Assembly (NCBI GenBank): GCA_964388965.1
Contig: CAYMCP010000003.1
Location: forward strand, 14,953 to 78,952
DNA length: 64,000 bases
Source: Albibeggiatoa sp964388965
GTDB taxonomy: Bacteria > Pseudomonadota > Gammaproteobacteria > Beggiatoales > Beggiatoaceae
Direction: 5' to 3'
Of the stretch, positions 26,784 through 36,417 are shown in pieces (positions within the stretch are counted from its first letter, which is position 1; the number at the start of each line of letters is the position of its first letter). Under the pieces are notes generated by a model. The model made no database searches and was not told the origin of the DNA. It saw only the letters and a list, made by a program, of their open reading frames with translations. The position numbers and the translations under genes are program-made.

Positions 26784-28553
26784 TTATAAATCTATTGGCA
26801 CCCAACCAAATTTTTCAACCGTGCGGAATACGTCGGAATAGGTCACGATACCTAAAGGCTCTCCATTTTTTTCAACAATCACTCGACGAATTTTGTTATT
26901 ACTCATAATGTCCACACACTCGTGCAAAGAAGTATGTACTGGCACCATACGCAACGGTTTAGTAGCAAATTCACTCACTTTCACGCGGGTAGGCGATAAA
27001 TTTTTATGAATCACTTTTGTTACAACATCGTTTTGAGTCAGAATAGACCACATATCATCCGCTGTCGTAGGCTCAATTAAAATCCCGCTAATATCATTAG
27101 CGTTCATAACATGGACTGCTTCCTCAATGCTCTGATCCGCTTTGATTGTAACTAATTTTGTTGTCATAATATCGCCGACTGTATGCGGTGTACGACCTGC
27201 CTCAATTTCAGCAGTGCTAAGGTCTGACATACGACGCATTTCACGTTGTTTACGTGCTTGTTCAAGTTTTTCTTCGCGTTGTTTACGGAAACTATCTAAA
27301 TCAATGCTACCATTAATTTGTTGAATCAGTGCATCTGCAAATTGGCTTGTACCTACTTCCGTTGCATTTTCCATCTGCCGCGCAAAGTCATAAGTGACAA
27401 TTTTTGCACCAATCACCACAGGGTATGCCGCTCGAATTAAATCCGCAGCCTCTTTCCAACCGATGTAATCTAACATATCTACACCACTAAACAGCAAAGA
27501 ACCCGGATTGACCTTATTTTGATTGGCGTATTTGGGTGCTGTACCATGTGTCGCTTCAAACACTGCGATGTGATCAGCCATATTCGCCCCTGGCGCAATG
27601 CCCACACCACCAACCTCTGCGGCAATCGCATCCGATAAGTAATCACCGTTTAAATTCATCGTTGCTAGTACATCAAATTCCGTTGGACGCAATAACATTA
27701 ATTGGAAAGTAATATCAGCAATACGGTCTTTAATGACAATTTTACCTTCGGGTTGCTTGCCACTATACTTGCTATACAATTCTTCTTCGGTAATCGTGTC
27801 ATCGCCAAATTCCTCACGCGCCACCTCATAACCCCAGTTACGAAATGCGCCTTCAGTGAATTTCATGATGTTACCTTTATGCACTAAGGTGACACTTTCA
27901 CGATTATTATCAATCGCGTATTGAATGGCTTTGCGTACTAGGCGTTTTGTACCAAAAGCACTGATTGGTTTTATCCCAATCCCAGCATCTTCAAAAAATT
28001 TCGCCCCCATTTCTTCACGAAGGAACGCATCTAATTTTTTAGCTTCTGCTGAACCTGACTGATATTCAATACCAGCGTACACATCTTCAGTATTTTCGCG
28101 GAAAATGATGACATCAACTTCTTCGGGTTTTTTTACTGGGGAAGGTACGCCTTCGTAATAACGTACCGGGCGCACACACGCATATAAATCCAATTCTTGA
28201 CGTAATGCCACATTCAAAGAGCGGAAACCACCACCAACAGGTGTAGTTAATGGACCTTTAATAGAAACGATAAGGTCTTTTAAAGCTTCTAAAGTTTCTG
28301 TTGGGAAGTAATCGCCATCGTAAATACTGGCGGCTTTCTCACCCATAAATAACTCAGCCCAGTGAATTTGACGCTCACCATTGTAAGCTTTAGCAACCGC
28401 TGCGTCCCATACTCGTAAACACGCACTTGTAATATCAGGTCCAATACCATCACCTTCGATGTAGCCCAAAATTGGATAATTTGGGACATCTAACTTACCA
28501 TTTTTTATGGTAATCTTTGCACCGCCTTCGGGCATTTTAATATGCTCTGGCAT
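26784..28553 (-). CDS. icd: NADP-dependent isocitrate dehydrogenase fused to a CBS domain pair
   Basis: A TCA-cycle enzyme converting isocitrate to 2-oxoglutarate. Residues 1 to about 415 are a complete E. coli-type Icd: substrate/phosphorylation Ser112 (RSLNVALRQ), and NADP-specific residues in PKYANQNKV and VTYDFAR (Lys-Tyr, Val, Tyr, Arg of the E. coli site). An Arg/Gln/Glu-rich linker (about 416-456) leads to two CBS motifs (457-589), starting VGDIMTTKLVTI and VSEFATKPLRMV. CBS pairs bind adenine nucleotides, so allosteric control by energy charge is likely. A GGAGG ribosome site precedes the ATG. Normal Icd is about 416 residues, so the fusion is a distinct feature. Confidence 0.94.
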   Translation of the reverse strand: MPEHIKMPEGGAKITIKNGKLDVPNYPILGYIEGDGIGPDITSACLRVWDAAVAKAYNGERQIHWAELFMGEKAASIYDGDYFPTETLEALKDLIVSIKGPLTTPVGGGFRSLNVALRQELDLYACVRPVRYYEGVPSPVKKPEEVDVIIFRENTEDVYAGIEYQSGSAEAKKLDAFLREEMGAKFFEDAGIGIKPISAFGTKRLVRKAIQYAIDNNRESVTLVHKGNIMKFTEGAFRNWGYEVAREEFGDDTITEEELYSKYSGKQPEGKIVIKDRIADITFQLMLLRPTEFDVLATMNLNGDYLSDAIAAEVGGVGIAPGANMADHIAVFEATHGTAPKYANQNKVNPGSLLFSGVDMLDYIGWKEAADLIRAAYPVVIGAKIVTYDFARQMENATEVGTSQFADALIQQINGSIDLDSFRKQREEKLEQARKQREMRRMSDLSTAEIEAGRTPHTVGDIMTTKLVTIKADQSIEEAVHVMNANDISGILIEPTTADDMWSILTQNDVVTKVIHKNLSPTRVKVSEFATKPLRMVPVHTSLHECVDIMSNNKIRRVIVEKNGEPLGIVTYSDVFRTVEKFGWVPIDL

Positions 28554-28793
28554 TTATATCCTCCTAACTATTCACTTCGATTTATAAAAACGAAAAGATT
28601 TATTTATACAACTTCTATAGTTTAATACAGTATAAAAAAGAATCATAGACTATAAAAAAACTAAATAAATAATTTATTATTGTGTCATGATTCTATCGTA
28701 AAACAAGTTTGAGTGCGTAGTCTTAATTACGCATTGCTTAGAGTTTCCGTTTCAGGTAACTTTAACAAACACATTTTAATAGGAGTTCAAAAA

Positions 28794-29564
28794 ATGAATT
28801 TATTAGTCAATATCATAGTGCCTTTATTATTTGTAATCGGCGGATTGCTGATGTATATGGTTCGGATTTTACGTGAGTATGAACGTGGCGTAATGTTTTT
28901 TTTGGGACGTTATCAGGGCATAAAAGGACCTGGTTTAGTGATTGTCATACCGGGATTGCAACAAATTGTCAAAGTCGATTTGCGTACAATTGTAATGGAT
29001 GTACCTAGTCAAGACGTGATGTCACGCGATAATGTATCGGTCAAAGTAAATGCAGTGGTTTATTTTCGGGTGATGGAGCCAGAAAAAGCGATTATCCAAG
29101 TTGAGGATTTTGTTCAAGCGACAAGTCAATTAGCGCAAACAACATTACGTTCTGTGTTAGGACATCACGAATTAGATGAGATGTTATCTGAACGGGATAA
29201 GTTGAATCGAGATATTCAAGAAATTTTAGATAAACAAACCGATTCATGGGGAATTAAAGTCGCTAATGTTGAAATTAAGCATGTAGATTTAGATGAAAGC
29301 ATGATTCGTGCAATGGCGCGACAGGCAGAAGCTGAACGTGAACGACGCGCAAAAGTTATTCATGCTGACGGCGAGTTGCAAGCTGCTGGTAGATTATTAG
29401 AAGCTGGACAAATCATGGCGCAACAGCCTGAATCAATCCAATTGCGTTATTTGCAAACCATGAGTGACATCGCTAGTGATAGTAAGAGTCATTTAATTGT
29501 GTTTCCATTGCCAATTGACTTGATGAAAAGCTTGCAAAAAGTTATGGAAAATATGGAAAAATAG
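28794..29564 (+). CDS. SPFH/Band 7 slipin (stomatin-like)
   Basis: A 256-residue membrane-anchored SPFH protein. The N-terminal hydrophobic segment is about 2-22, followed by the stomatin signature RILREYERGVMFFLGRY, DVPSQDVMSRDNVSVKVNAVVYFRV and ARQAEAERERRAKVIHADGE. I start at the ATG at 28794, preceded by AGGAGTTC. An upstream frame start at 28713 adds 27 unrelated residues. Slipins form membrane microdomain scaffolds and usually pair with a NfeD partner, which is not found here. Confidence 0.92.
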   Translation: MNLLVNIIVPLLFVIGGLLMYMVRILREYERGVMFFLGRYQGIKGPGLVIVIPGLQQIVKVDLRTIVMDVPSQDVMSRDNVSVKVNAVVYFRVMEPEKAIIQVEDFVQATSQLAQTTLRSVLGHHELDEMLSERDKLNRDIQEILDKQTDSWGIKVANVEIKHVDLDESMIRAMARQAEAERERRAKVIHADGELQAAGRLLEAGQIMAQQPESIQLRYLQTMSDIASDSKSHLIVFPLPIDLMKSLQKVMENMEK

Positions 29565-29598
29565 TTTTGTGTGCTTTACTCTACATCAAATCAGGCGT

Positions 29599-29614
29599 GC
29601 AAAATTTACTTTGC
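29599..29614. repeat. Palindrome GCAAAATTTACTTTGC
   Basis: A hairpin-forming 16-mer between convergent genes, preceded by GT and followed by GG. A near-identical copy is at 40325-40340, and diverged relatives are near 44006-44040 and 51313-51332. Part of a dispersed intergenic motif. Confidence 0.5.
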
Positions 29615-29701
29615 GGATTAGGAAGAAATCTATTTTTAGAATTTCTAATTAACCCCTTAATTTAAAGAATAAATTTTGTACGTCCTTGATATTTAAAATA
29701 A

Positions 29702-30832
29702 TTAGCGATACGCTTTTAAATAATAACCCTCAAACCAACGTTTAGCCCAGTGCATAGCAATCGTTTTAGGTGCTAGAATCATACGTTTAGGATCACGATA
29801 AACCAAAATACCACTATTTAGCGTATCTACAATACACACCAATTCCGTTTTAAAAGTTGCTTTAATTGGTTCACCTTTCAATTCAGCTAACAAATTCTTC
29901 GCTACTGCTTCCGCTTGTAAATCAGCAATATGCGCTTGTTTTGGCATCCAATCAGGACCCGGATAACTACCACTATCGCCTGCAACATAAATTCGTTCAA
30001 AACCTTCTACTTTACAATGCTCATTGGCTTGAATAAATCCACCTTCAGAAAGTGGTAAACCACTATTATCAGCCCAACTTGGTCCCGTCATTCCCGGCAT
30101 AAATAAAGTTAAATCGCTATTAATTTCCCCGCCTTCGGTAATAATTTTGTTTTCGGTAAATGACTGCATTTTATGACCTAAGTGCGTTTCAATCCCGCAT
30201 TTATTCATTTGCGCTAATAAACCTTTTACGGCTTTTTCACCTAAACGCTGTCCGGGCGTATTTGAAGGATTAAAAAACACCATTTTGAATTTATCACGAC
30301 GTTTTTGCTTGCGTAATAACGTATCAATACCAAATAAAAACTCAAAAATAGGACCACCACGCACTGCACTAGGTTCTTTTGGATTAGTCCCAAAACCAAA
30401 TGCCAACGTTCCCCCATTCATTTGGTTTAATTTATCGCTATAAGCCTTAGTTGGTGCGTAACCTTCACATGGCGTATAAACGTGTTCAATACCGGGTAAT
30501 TTTTTGATAAACCTTCCCCCAGCACCGATAATCAAGCTATCAAAATGAATTTTATCACCCGTTTCCAACAAAACTTGACGATTTTCAGGGTCTAAACTGG
30601 ATACTTTACCGCGATGATATTCCACATCATTACGGTCAAAAAAATCTTCTAATTCAATCGTTAAAGATGATTCATCACGTAATCCAGCCGGTATCCAAAT
30701 TAAACTGGGATAGTAGAAAATTACCGGACGTGGCGCGATAAGTACAATAGGTTCTTTCCAACCTTGCTTGCGTAAACTTTTAACTGCGGTTAATGCAGCG
30801 AAACTTGAACCTAAAATCACAATTTTGTGCAT
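29702..30832 (-). CDS. FAD-dependent oxidoreductase of the sulfide:quinone reductase family
   Basis: A flavoprotein disulfide reductase-type enzyme. The FAD-binding fold begins KIVILGSSFAALTA, with a second motif LIIGAGG and the C-terminal IYVAGD. The FYYPSLIWIPAG segment and a cysteine in YTPCEG are typical of the SQR/FCSD group. Numbering from the ATG at 30847, cysteines fall at 127, 217, 278 and 338. The middle redox Cys expected near 155-160 in canonical SQR is absent (TNPKEPSAVRGGP), so it may be a divergent SQR type or use another acceptor. I favour the ATG at 30832, preceded by GAGAGA, giving 376 residues. A role in sulfide oxidation would suit a sulfur bacterium. Confidence 0.8.
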   Translation of the reverse strand: MHKIVILGSSFAALTAVKSLRKQGWKEPIVLIAPRPVIFYYPSLIWIPAGLRDESSLTIELEDFFDRNDVEYHRGKVSSLDPENRQVLLETGDKIHFDSLIIGAGGRFIKKLPGIEHVYTPCEGYAPTKAYSDKLNQMNGGTLAFGFGTNPKEPSAVRGGPIFEFLFGIDTLLRKQKRRDKFKMVFFNPSNTPGQRLGEKAVKGLLAQMNKCGIETHLGHKMQSFTENKIITEGGEINSDLTLFMPGMTGPSWADNSGLPLSEGGFIQANEHCKVEGFERIYVAGDSGSYPGPDWMPKQAHIADLQAEAVAKNLLAELKGEPIKATFKTELVCIVDTLNSGILVYRDPKRMILAPKTIAMHWAKRWFEGYYLKAYR

Positions 30833-31051
30833 CAGTTTATCTCTCATTTATGTCAACAGCTAGGAGATATATTAGCACGTAAACAGTGACAAAAACCGTT
30901 ACTGCTATATCATAGTTTTTTAGTCTGGTATTAATTATAAAAATAAACTATGAATTGTGTAAGACAATTGGTACTAAAAAAGCGGACGAACAGCTTTGAA
31001 AGATAGGATTTGGTATACAATTAATCATATTTCAACGATTATAGGCTGATT

Positions 31052-32257
31052 ATGCGTTACAAGTACCAAGCGATTGATGAAAATGGGCAAGAAGTAGATG
31101 GCATCATTAGTACGGATAGCGAAAGAGATGCCGCACGTCAATTGCAGAAACGTGGTTTGACTGTAGTGAGTGTGGTTACAGTTGATAACAATAAATTAAT
31201 TAAAATACCAACGCGCAACTCGAAACCTCAACAACGAGATGTATTAACCGTATTGCATGAATTGACTACTTTATTGGAATCTGGTGTGTCTCTAATCGAA
31301 GCAGTTGAATCGCTTGCTCAATCTTTACATCATCCTGTTATTATTGATAGTTTTGTTAAAATTGCAAGTAAATTACGTCAAGGAATCGCATTTTCTATTG
31401 TATTGCAACAAAGTGATTTGGATTTACCTTGGTATTTATATCAATTGGTTGAGGCAGGTGAATTGACTGGGAAAGTTGCTCAAGGTTTGCGTGATGGTGT
31501 AGCGCAATTGGAGTACGAAACCAAAATACAATCTGAAATGCGTAATGCGTTAATTTATCCAAGTATTTTAATTTTTTCAGGGATTACTGCGGTTTTATTG
31601 ATTTTTATTGTTGTTGTACCACGTTTTGCGGGTATTTTGAAAACCAAAGGTGATGAAATCCCTTGGTTGGCTCAAGCGGTTTTGGGTACGGGCATGTTTT
31701 TTAATAATCATATTGAATTGATTATAGCGGCGACTGTAGGGATTGTAACAATTATTGGCTATGTGCTCGGTCAAAAGACAATTCGTCTAAAAGTCAAAGA
31801 TATAAGTGCGCGATTACCGATTATTGGCGTATGGATTATGGAGGCTGAAACCGGGCGGTGGGCGGCTATGTTGGGTACGTTATTAGAAAATAAAGTACCA
31901 TTATTGCGTGGATTGGAATTAGCAGCGCAAAGTATTCAATTACCGAGTCTAAATGCACGACTTAATCAAGTCACTAAAGCGGTGCGCACCGGTTCAAATT
32001 TATCGCAAGCTTTGCAAGATAATGATGCACTAACTGCAACAGGACATAATTTAATTCGTGCAGGTGAGAAGTCTGGAAAATTGCCGCCAATGCTGCATTC
32101 TTTATCCAAATTGTTAGAAGAAAGTGGACGTAATCGGATGAAACGATTTTTATTATTGATTGAGCCACTTGCGATTTTAATTATTGGTAGTGTCATTGGT
32201 GTGATTATTACGGGTGTGATATTGGCGATTACGGCGGTGAATCAAGTAAATTTCTAA
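31052..32257 (+). CDS. gspF: Type II secretion inner-membrane protein GspF
   Basis: A polytopic platform protein of type II secretion (or PilC of type IV pili). It begins MRYKYQAIDENGQEVDG, the standard GspF/PilC start, then two T2SF domains each followed by transmembrane helices (about 170-190, 225-245, 370-395). The second-domain motif LIRAGEKSGKLPPML is intact. At 401 residues it is full length. No gspE, gspG or pilB/pilD is adjacent, so the gene is isolated. It may serve the pseudopilins encoded at 21.0-22.5 kb. Confidence 0.87.
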   Translation: MRYKYQAIDENGQEVDGIISTDSERDAARQLQKRGLTVVSVVTVDNNKLIKIPTRNSKPQQRDVLTVLHELTTLLESGVSLIEAVESLAQSLHHPVIIDSFVKIASKLRQGIAFSIVLQQSDLDLPWYLYQLVEAGELTGKVAQGLRDGVAQLEYETKIQSEMRNALIYPSILIFSGITAVLLIFIVVVPRFAGILKTKGDEIPWLAQAVLGTGMFFNNHIELIIAATVGIVTIIGYVLGQKTIRLKVKDISARLPIIGVWIMEAETGRWAAMLGTLLENKVPLLRGLELAAQSIQLPSLNARLNQVTKAVRTGSNLSQALQDNDALTATGHNLIRAGEKSGKLPPMLHSLSKLLEESGRNRMKRFLLLIEPLAILIIGSVIGVIITGVILAITAVNQVNF

Positions 32258-32329
32258 AATTTTAAAAAAATAGTTTATATAATGAATGAGTTATGTCATG
32301 CTATTGTTTTAAATCGTTGGAGCAACACA

Positions 32330-32788
32330 ATGTCTGATATACGCGAAACCAAAGCAACCTCTGAATTAGATCAGGTTTATATTAATGAATTTGCGAAAGA
32401 AAAGATGAGACAAGGCGAACGCTTTGATGACTTGTACAAAATCTTGTTTAATATTGAATTAGCGGCATTGTCCATCTACGTTTTACTGTTACGCTTCTTT
32501 TTTGCTAATCCCGTATCTGAGTTAAATATTGAATTTATATCTGCAACAATCATATTTTGGTTTATTGCATTGGCTATTACAGTATACGGTTTTTTTCCTA
32601 AATATTACAAAAATGTAATGGAAACTGTGGTAAAACGTGAAGCGGGACAAACGAGAACTCACACAGGAAAATACACGATTTTGGAATACTGTGATGCTGT
32701 TTCTGTTCATAAAAAACGTTATATTTTGCTTGCGTTAATAAGTTTTTGTCTCGGTTTAGTTTTTATTATCCCAACTCTAATATTGTAA
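32330..32788 (+). CDS. Small three-helix membrane protein, unrecognised
   Basis: A 152-residue protein with a charged N-terminus (MSDIRETKATSELDQ), then three predicted membrane segments (about 42-58, 69-89 and the C-terminal 132-152). The loop between the second and third is basic (VVKREAGQTRTHTGKY). The start at 32330 is chosen for the GGAG 7 bases upstream; an in-frame ATG at 32282 lacks one. It follows gspF by 72 bases and precedes the zinc-ribbon gene by 17, so the three may share a transcript. No family recognised. Confidence 0.6.
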   Translation: MSDIRETKATSELDQVYINEFAKEKMRQGERFDDLYKILFNIELAALSIYVLLLRFFFANPVSELNIEFISATIIFWFIALAITVYGFFPKYYKNVMETVVKREAGQTRTHTGKYTILEYCDAVSVHKKRYILLALISFCLGLVFIIPTLIL

Positions 32789-32805
32789 TTTTAAAAGGTG
32801 ATTTT

Positions 32806-33003
32806 ATGTGTACTACAAAGGAATTAGAATTTAAATGTCGTCATTGTGGGGAGATTTTTACTATAACCGTAGAAATTGGCGATAAAGAAAATTCATCGTT
32901 GGTTGAGACGACTGTGTATTGCGGAAATTGTGGCAAAGCTTGCACTGTCGAAATGTCTGAGCATGAGGTGCGTACTAGCAATTTATATCGTGGTGGTTCG
33001 TAG
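32806..33003 (+). CDS. Small zinc-ribbon protein
   Basis: A 65-residue protein beginning MCTTKELEFKCRHCGEIF. Two CxxC knuckles (C11/C14 and C38/C41, in CRHCG and CGNCG) should bind one zinc. An AAAGGTG site precedes the ATG at 32806. An upstream frame start overlapping the previous gene is rejected. The function is unknown. Its size and fold suit a regulator or an accessory protein for nucleic-acid or protein binding. Confidence 0.65.
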   Translation: MCTTKELEFKCRHCGEIFTITVEIGDKENSSLVETTVYCGNCGKACTVEMSEHEVRTSNLYRGGS

Positions 33004-33784
33004 TTGACGTAAACATCCTGCTAGAAAAAATGCGTTATAATTATTGTTTATTTTAATGAAAATAAAAAGTATTTATACAATTATCACAGTTATAAGCGTT
33101 TTTCTGCAATAAAACAATCTGTTCTAGGCGAAATGGAAAGGTTGACAAATAAGTCACAAAGTCACAGACTATTAAAAAATATCATTAAGTGAATATTTCT
33201 CATGTCGCAAACCCTCGCCCATCCTTTCATTATCCGTCCTGATGCGAAAATTATTGCTGATTTTCCACAACTTGTTGCTTTAGCTAAACAATTGAGCATT
33301 AAGTATGTTCATGACCACCTTGTGACTGATGCCGATTTGCAACAAATTGGTGCATTATTGTGGCAAGCATTAAACGTTGAATCTGAATTAAACGCCGCTA
33401 AACAAGCCGCAGGAACGCAGATTTTACCGATTGTGATTGCAACTGATAATCCCGCGTTATTTTCTTTGCCTTGGGAGTGTTTGTTTCATCCGCAAGAAGG
33501 CTTTTTAGCCAAACACCCGCGTTATACTTTATCGCGTCAATGGCAGCAAATGGATTTAGGCGATGTGCCAAAAGGTGCGTTACAAGCTTTATTATTTACT
33601 TCGCAACCTGATGATTTAAATGCAGAATCGGCGCGTTTGGATATTGAAACCGAACAAGTCAAAGTATTGGAAGCGTTGGGAAATGCAGAAAATGATGGCT
33701 TGGTACAGTTGGAAATTTTAGATGATGGACGCTTTAGCACTTTGAAAGAGACTTTGCGTAATCGTGAATGTCATTTGTTATTTT

Positions 33785-33806
33785 TGAGTGGACACTGAGT
33801 GGACAC
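33785..33806 (+). repeat. 11-bp perfect tandem duplication causing a frameshift
   Basis: TGAGTGGACAC is repeated twice without a gap. The second copy brings TGA into frame and shifts the downstream frame. It covers the codons for the CHAT SGH motif. Confidence 0.95.
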
Positions 33807-35588
33807 GGGATATTTAAGGCAGAGGCTTTTAGTGACGCACCCGCAGAAGCTTATTTTTTATTTGAGGGTGAAAACGGTTTAGGTGAGCAGGTTTCAGGGC
33901 AGGATATTGCGCAATTGTTTTACGGGACAAAAGTGCAATGCGTGGTGTTGGCGGCGTGTCAGTCGGGCAAAGCAAGTTCGGATGATTTAAATGCCAGTTT
34001 AACTACTCGTTTAATGCAAGTAGGTGTGCCGCATGTGATTGGAATGCGTGAATCGGTATCGGATGTTGCTGCTATCGTATTTACTGAGTATTTGTGTCGG
34101 GCGTTGGTGAATCAAAATAATATTGAAGTGGCAGTACAGCAAGCACGGGAAAAAGTCAGCGATACCAATATGTTAAGTGCGTTTTGGGATGTTTATGGCA
34201 AGCAAGATGAAAGTTATGAACAGTGGAATTTACCGCATTTAATCAGTTTGCAGCCGTTGCGTCCGTTAATTGACTGGGATTTTGAACCACAACAACGTGT
34301 TAGTACGCAAATGTTTGTGGAAAGTTTGCAAAATATTACGTTACCGAAAAAATTTATTGGACGGCGTAAGGAATTGCGTGAATTGGGTTCAGCTTTGTTT
34401 GCGGGTAAATTAAAACAGCTTTTTATCACCGGTGCAGGTGGTCAAGGTAAAACGGCATTAGCAGGACAATTAGCGAAAAAATTAAAAGCGCAGGGTTATT
34501 TGGTGTTGGCGTATTCAGCGCGGGAAAGTGATGCGAATTGGCAACAATTTTTGTTTGATGCGCAATTTGGTTTAGATACGCAGTTATCTGAAATGTTGGA
34601 TAAAAAGTTGATTTTGTGCAAAAACGCAACCCAGGAAGCACAGTTATATTTACAATTTTTATTACAGCAATCTAAACAAAAATTAGTGTTATTTTTCGAT
34701 AATTTAGAAACTGTGCAGACTGAAGATGGAACGTTGCAAGATGAAAATTTACAGGCATGGATTGACGTTGCGCAGCGTTTAAATAAACCGATTTTGTTAT
34801 TGACTTCGCGTTGGTGTTTGCCGAATTGGAAAAAACCACAGCATCATGTATTGGCGCGTCCGAGTTACGGCGATTTTTTACGTTATTTGAAGGAATTGGA
34901 TAATGAGCGCAATCAGAATCTACAAAATGGATTGCGTGCAAAAATGGATGTAAGACGAGAGTTGTATCAAAAATTAGGCGGTAATTTCAAAGGCTTAGAG
35001 TTGTATCACGCAGTAGAAAATGAAGCGGGTTTTGATAGACTGGCTTTTTTAGCCAATATTGCCCAAGCGCAGGAGGGATTGCAGGCATTTATGGCAGTGG
35101 CGCAGGTGGTGGATTATTTAACGCCAGAACAGCGTACTTTATTGGAACGTTTAACGGTGTATCAAACGCCTGTGCGGAATATGGGAGTCAATCGAATTAA
35201 TCAGGATTTATCTGAGCCAATGACATTGCTTAAACGTTTGATAGCATTATCGTTAGTGGACGTAGAAACAGAAAGTAATAATGAGTTGTATCAAATCTCG
35301 CCTTTGGTGGGGGAATGGTTAGGTAATCGAGAATCATTGCCTATGGATTTGCGCGAAAAGGCGGCTCAGTATCAGTTGTGGGTATTTGAGCATTTACACA
35401 AAACACTTTCTCAAGCGATTATAGCTCATGAAGCATTGGTATTTGCAAAACAGTACGAAGAGGCAAATAAATTTGCAATAGACGAAATTGTTGGGCGTTT
35501 AATTCATGTTGGCATGTCTCGACAGGCACTAACGGAATGGTTGCCCACTTTGTGCGAGTCAGATCAGCCAGAGATTAAGGGTGATGCT

Positions 35589-36188
35589 TTGAACTATACA
35601 GGAATGGCTTACTTCAACATTGGAGACTATGAGACCGCGTTAGGGTATTTAAAACAATCGCTTTTGATTGCTCAGGAAATTGGAGACCGTAACGGCGAAG
35701 GCACCACTTTGAACAATATTTCTCAAATTTACCATGCAAGAGGGGACGATGAGACCGCGTTAGGGTATTTAAAACAATCGCTTTTGATAAGACAAGAAAT
35801 CGGCGACCGTCGCGGCGAAGGCACCACTTTGAACAATATTTCAGGAATCTATGGAGCAAGAGGGGATTATGAGACCGCGTTAGACTATCTAAAACAATCG
35901 CTTTTGATAAGACAAGAAATCGGCGACCGTAGCGGCGAAGGCACCACTTTGGGCAATATTTCTCAAATTTACTCGGCAAGAGAGGACTATGAGACCACGT
36001 TAGACTATTTAAAACAATCGCTTTTGATTCGACAAGAAATCGGCGATATAGCTGGTCTGTGTGCAACTTTATTTAATATCGGGCATATTCACTGGACAAA
36101 TCAAGAACAACAAGAAGCTATTGCAGCTTGGATGCAAACGTATTTAATGGCTAAAAAAATTGGTGAAGCGCAAGCTTTAAATGCCTTA
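35589..36188 (+). repeat. Five 120-bp (40-residue) TPR units
   Basis: Units start at 35589, 35709, 35829, 35949 and 36069, with an exact 120-base period. The first four share long identical DNA stretches such as GAGACCGCGTTAG and AAAACAATCGCTTTTGAT. They encode LNNISQIYxARGDYETALxY and KQSLLIRQEIGDRxGEGTT. The fifth is diverged. The near identity suggests recent expansion or gene conversion. Confidence 0.92.
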
Positions 36189-36261
36189 GATAATTTAGCC
36201 AAAGAACTGGGCGGCACAGGACTGGAAATGTGGGAAGAGTTGGCAAAGCAACTAGACTCAT

Positions 36262-36274
36262 GACGCGGTGCGTC
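36262..36274. repeat. Palindrome GACGC-ggt-GCGTC
   Basis: Lies at the stop codon of the CHAT/TPR gene. Same family as the palindromes at 2271, 11237 and 40276. Confidence 0.6.
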
Positions 36275-36315
36275 TGCACTGCATTCCTATTAAATTAATA
36301 TTCATTTTAAAGATG

Positions 36316-36417
36316 TCAAATGAGTTCTACAGAAGGTTGGATAGTAAAGTTGAATCCTAGTGCTTTGGCTATTTTAGATACAGTTGCAAAGCTGGGATGT
36401 CCGTCTAATGAGCTAAA
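36316..36417 (-). pseudogene. C-terminal remnant of an HTH antitoxin-like protein
   Basis: Read on the minus strand this short open stretch ends in HPSFATVSKIAKALGFNF, then nine more residues and TGA. PSxATxSKIAKALG is the last recognition-helix region of HigA/XRE-type antitoxins. There is no start codon or upstream half, so this is a fragment. It is adjacent to a PIN-like fragment, suggesting a decayed toxin-antitoxin locus. Confidence 0.5.

Larger units (their letters stand above)
33202..36263 (+). pseudogene. CHAT-NB-ARC-TPR STAND protein, interrupted by an 11-bp duplication
   Basis: Two frames (33202-33798 and 33768-36263) are parts of one gene. At 33785-33806 TGAGTGGACAC occurs twice in tandem. 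Removing one copy joins the frames as FLSGHGIFKAEAF, giving about 1016 residues. The N-terminal part is a CHAT caspase-like protease with His in SGHG and Cys in LAACQSG. A NB-ARC/AAA-type ATPase follows (P-loop GAGGQGKT, Walker B LVLFFDN, LTSRW), then a winged-helix-like region and five TPR units. Such STAND proteins are suspected of conflict or cell-death roles. The interruption falls exactly at the catalytic His, so the current allele would make only a truncated CHAT domain unless slippage reverts it. Confidence 0.88.

Noticed and set aside
35614..36066. 150-codon minus-strand frame across the TPR repeats
   Set aside because: It is antisense to the periodic TPR units; its length comes from the repeat, not from selection.
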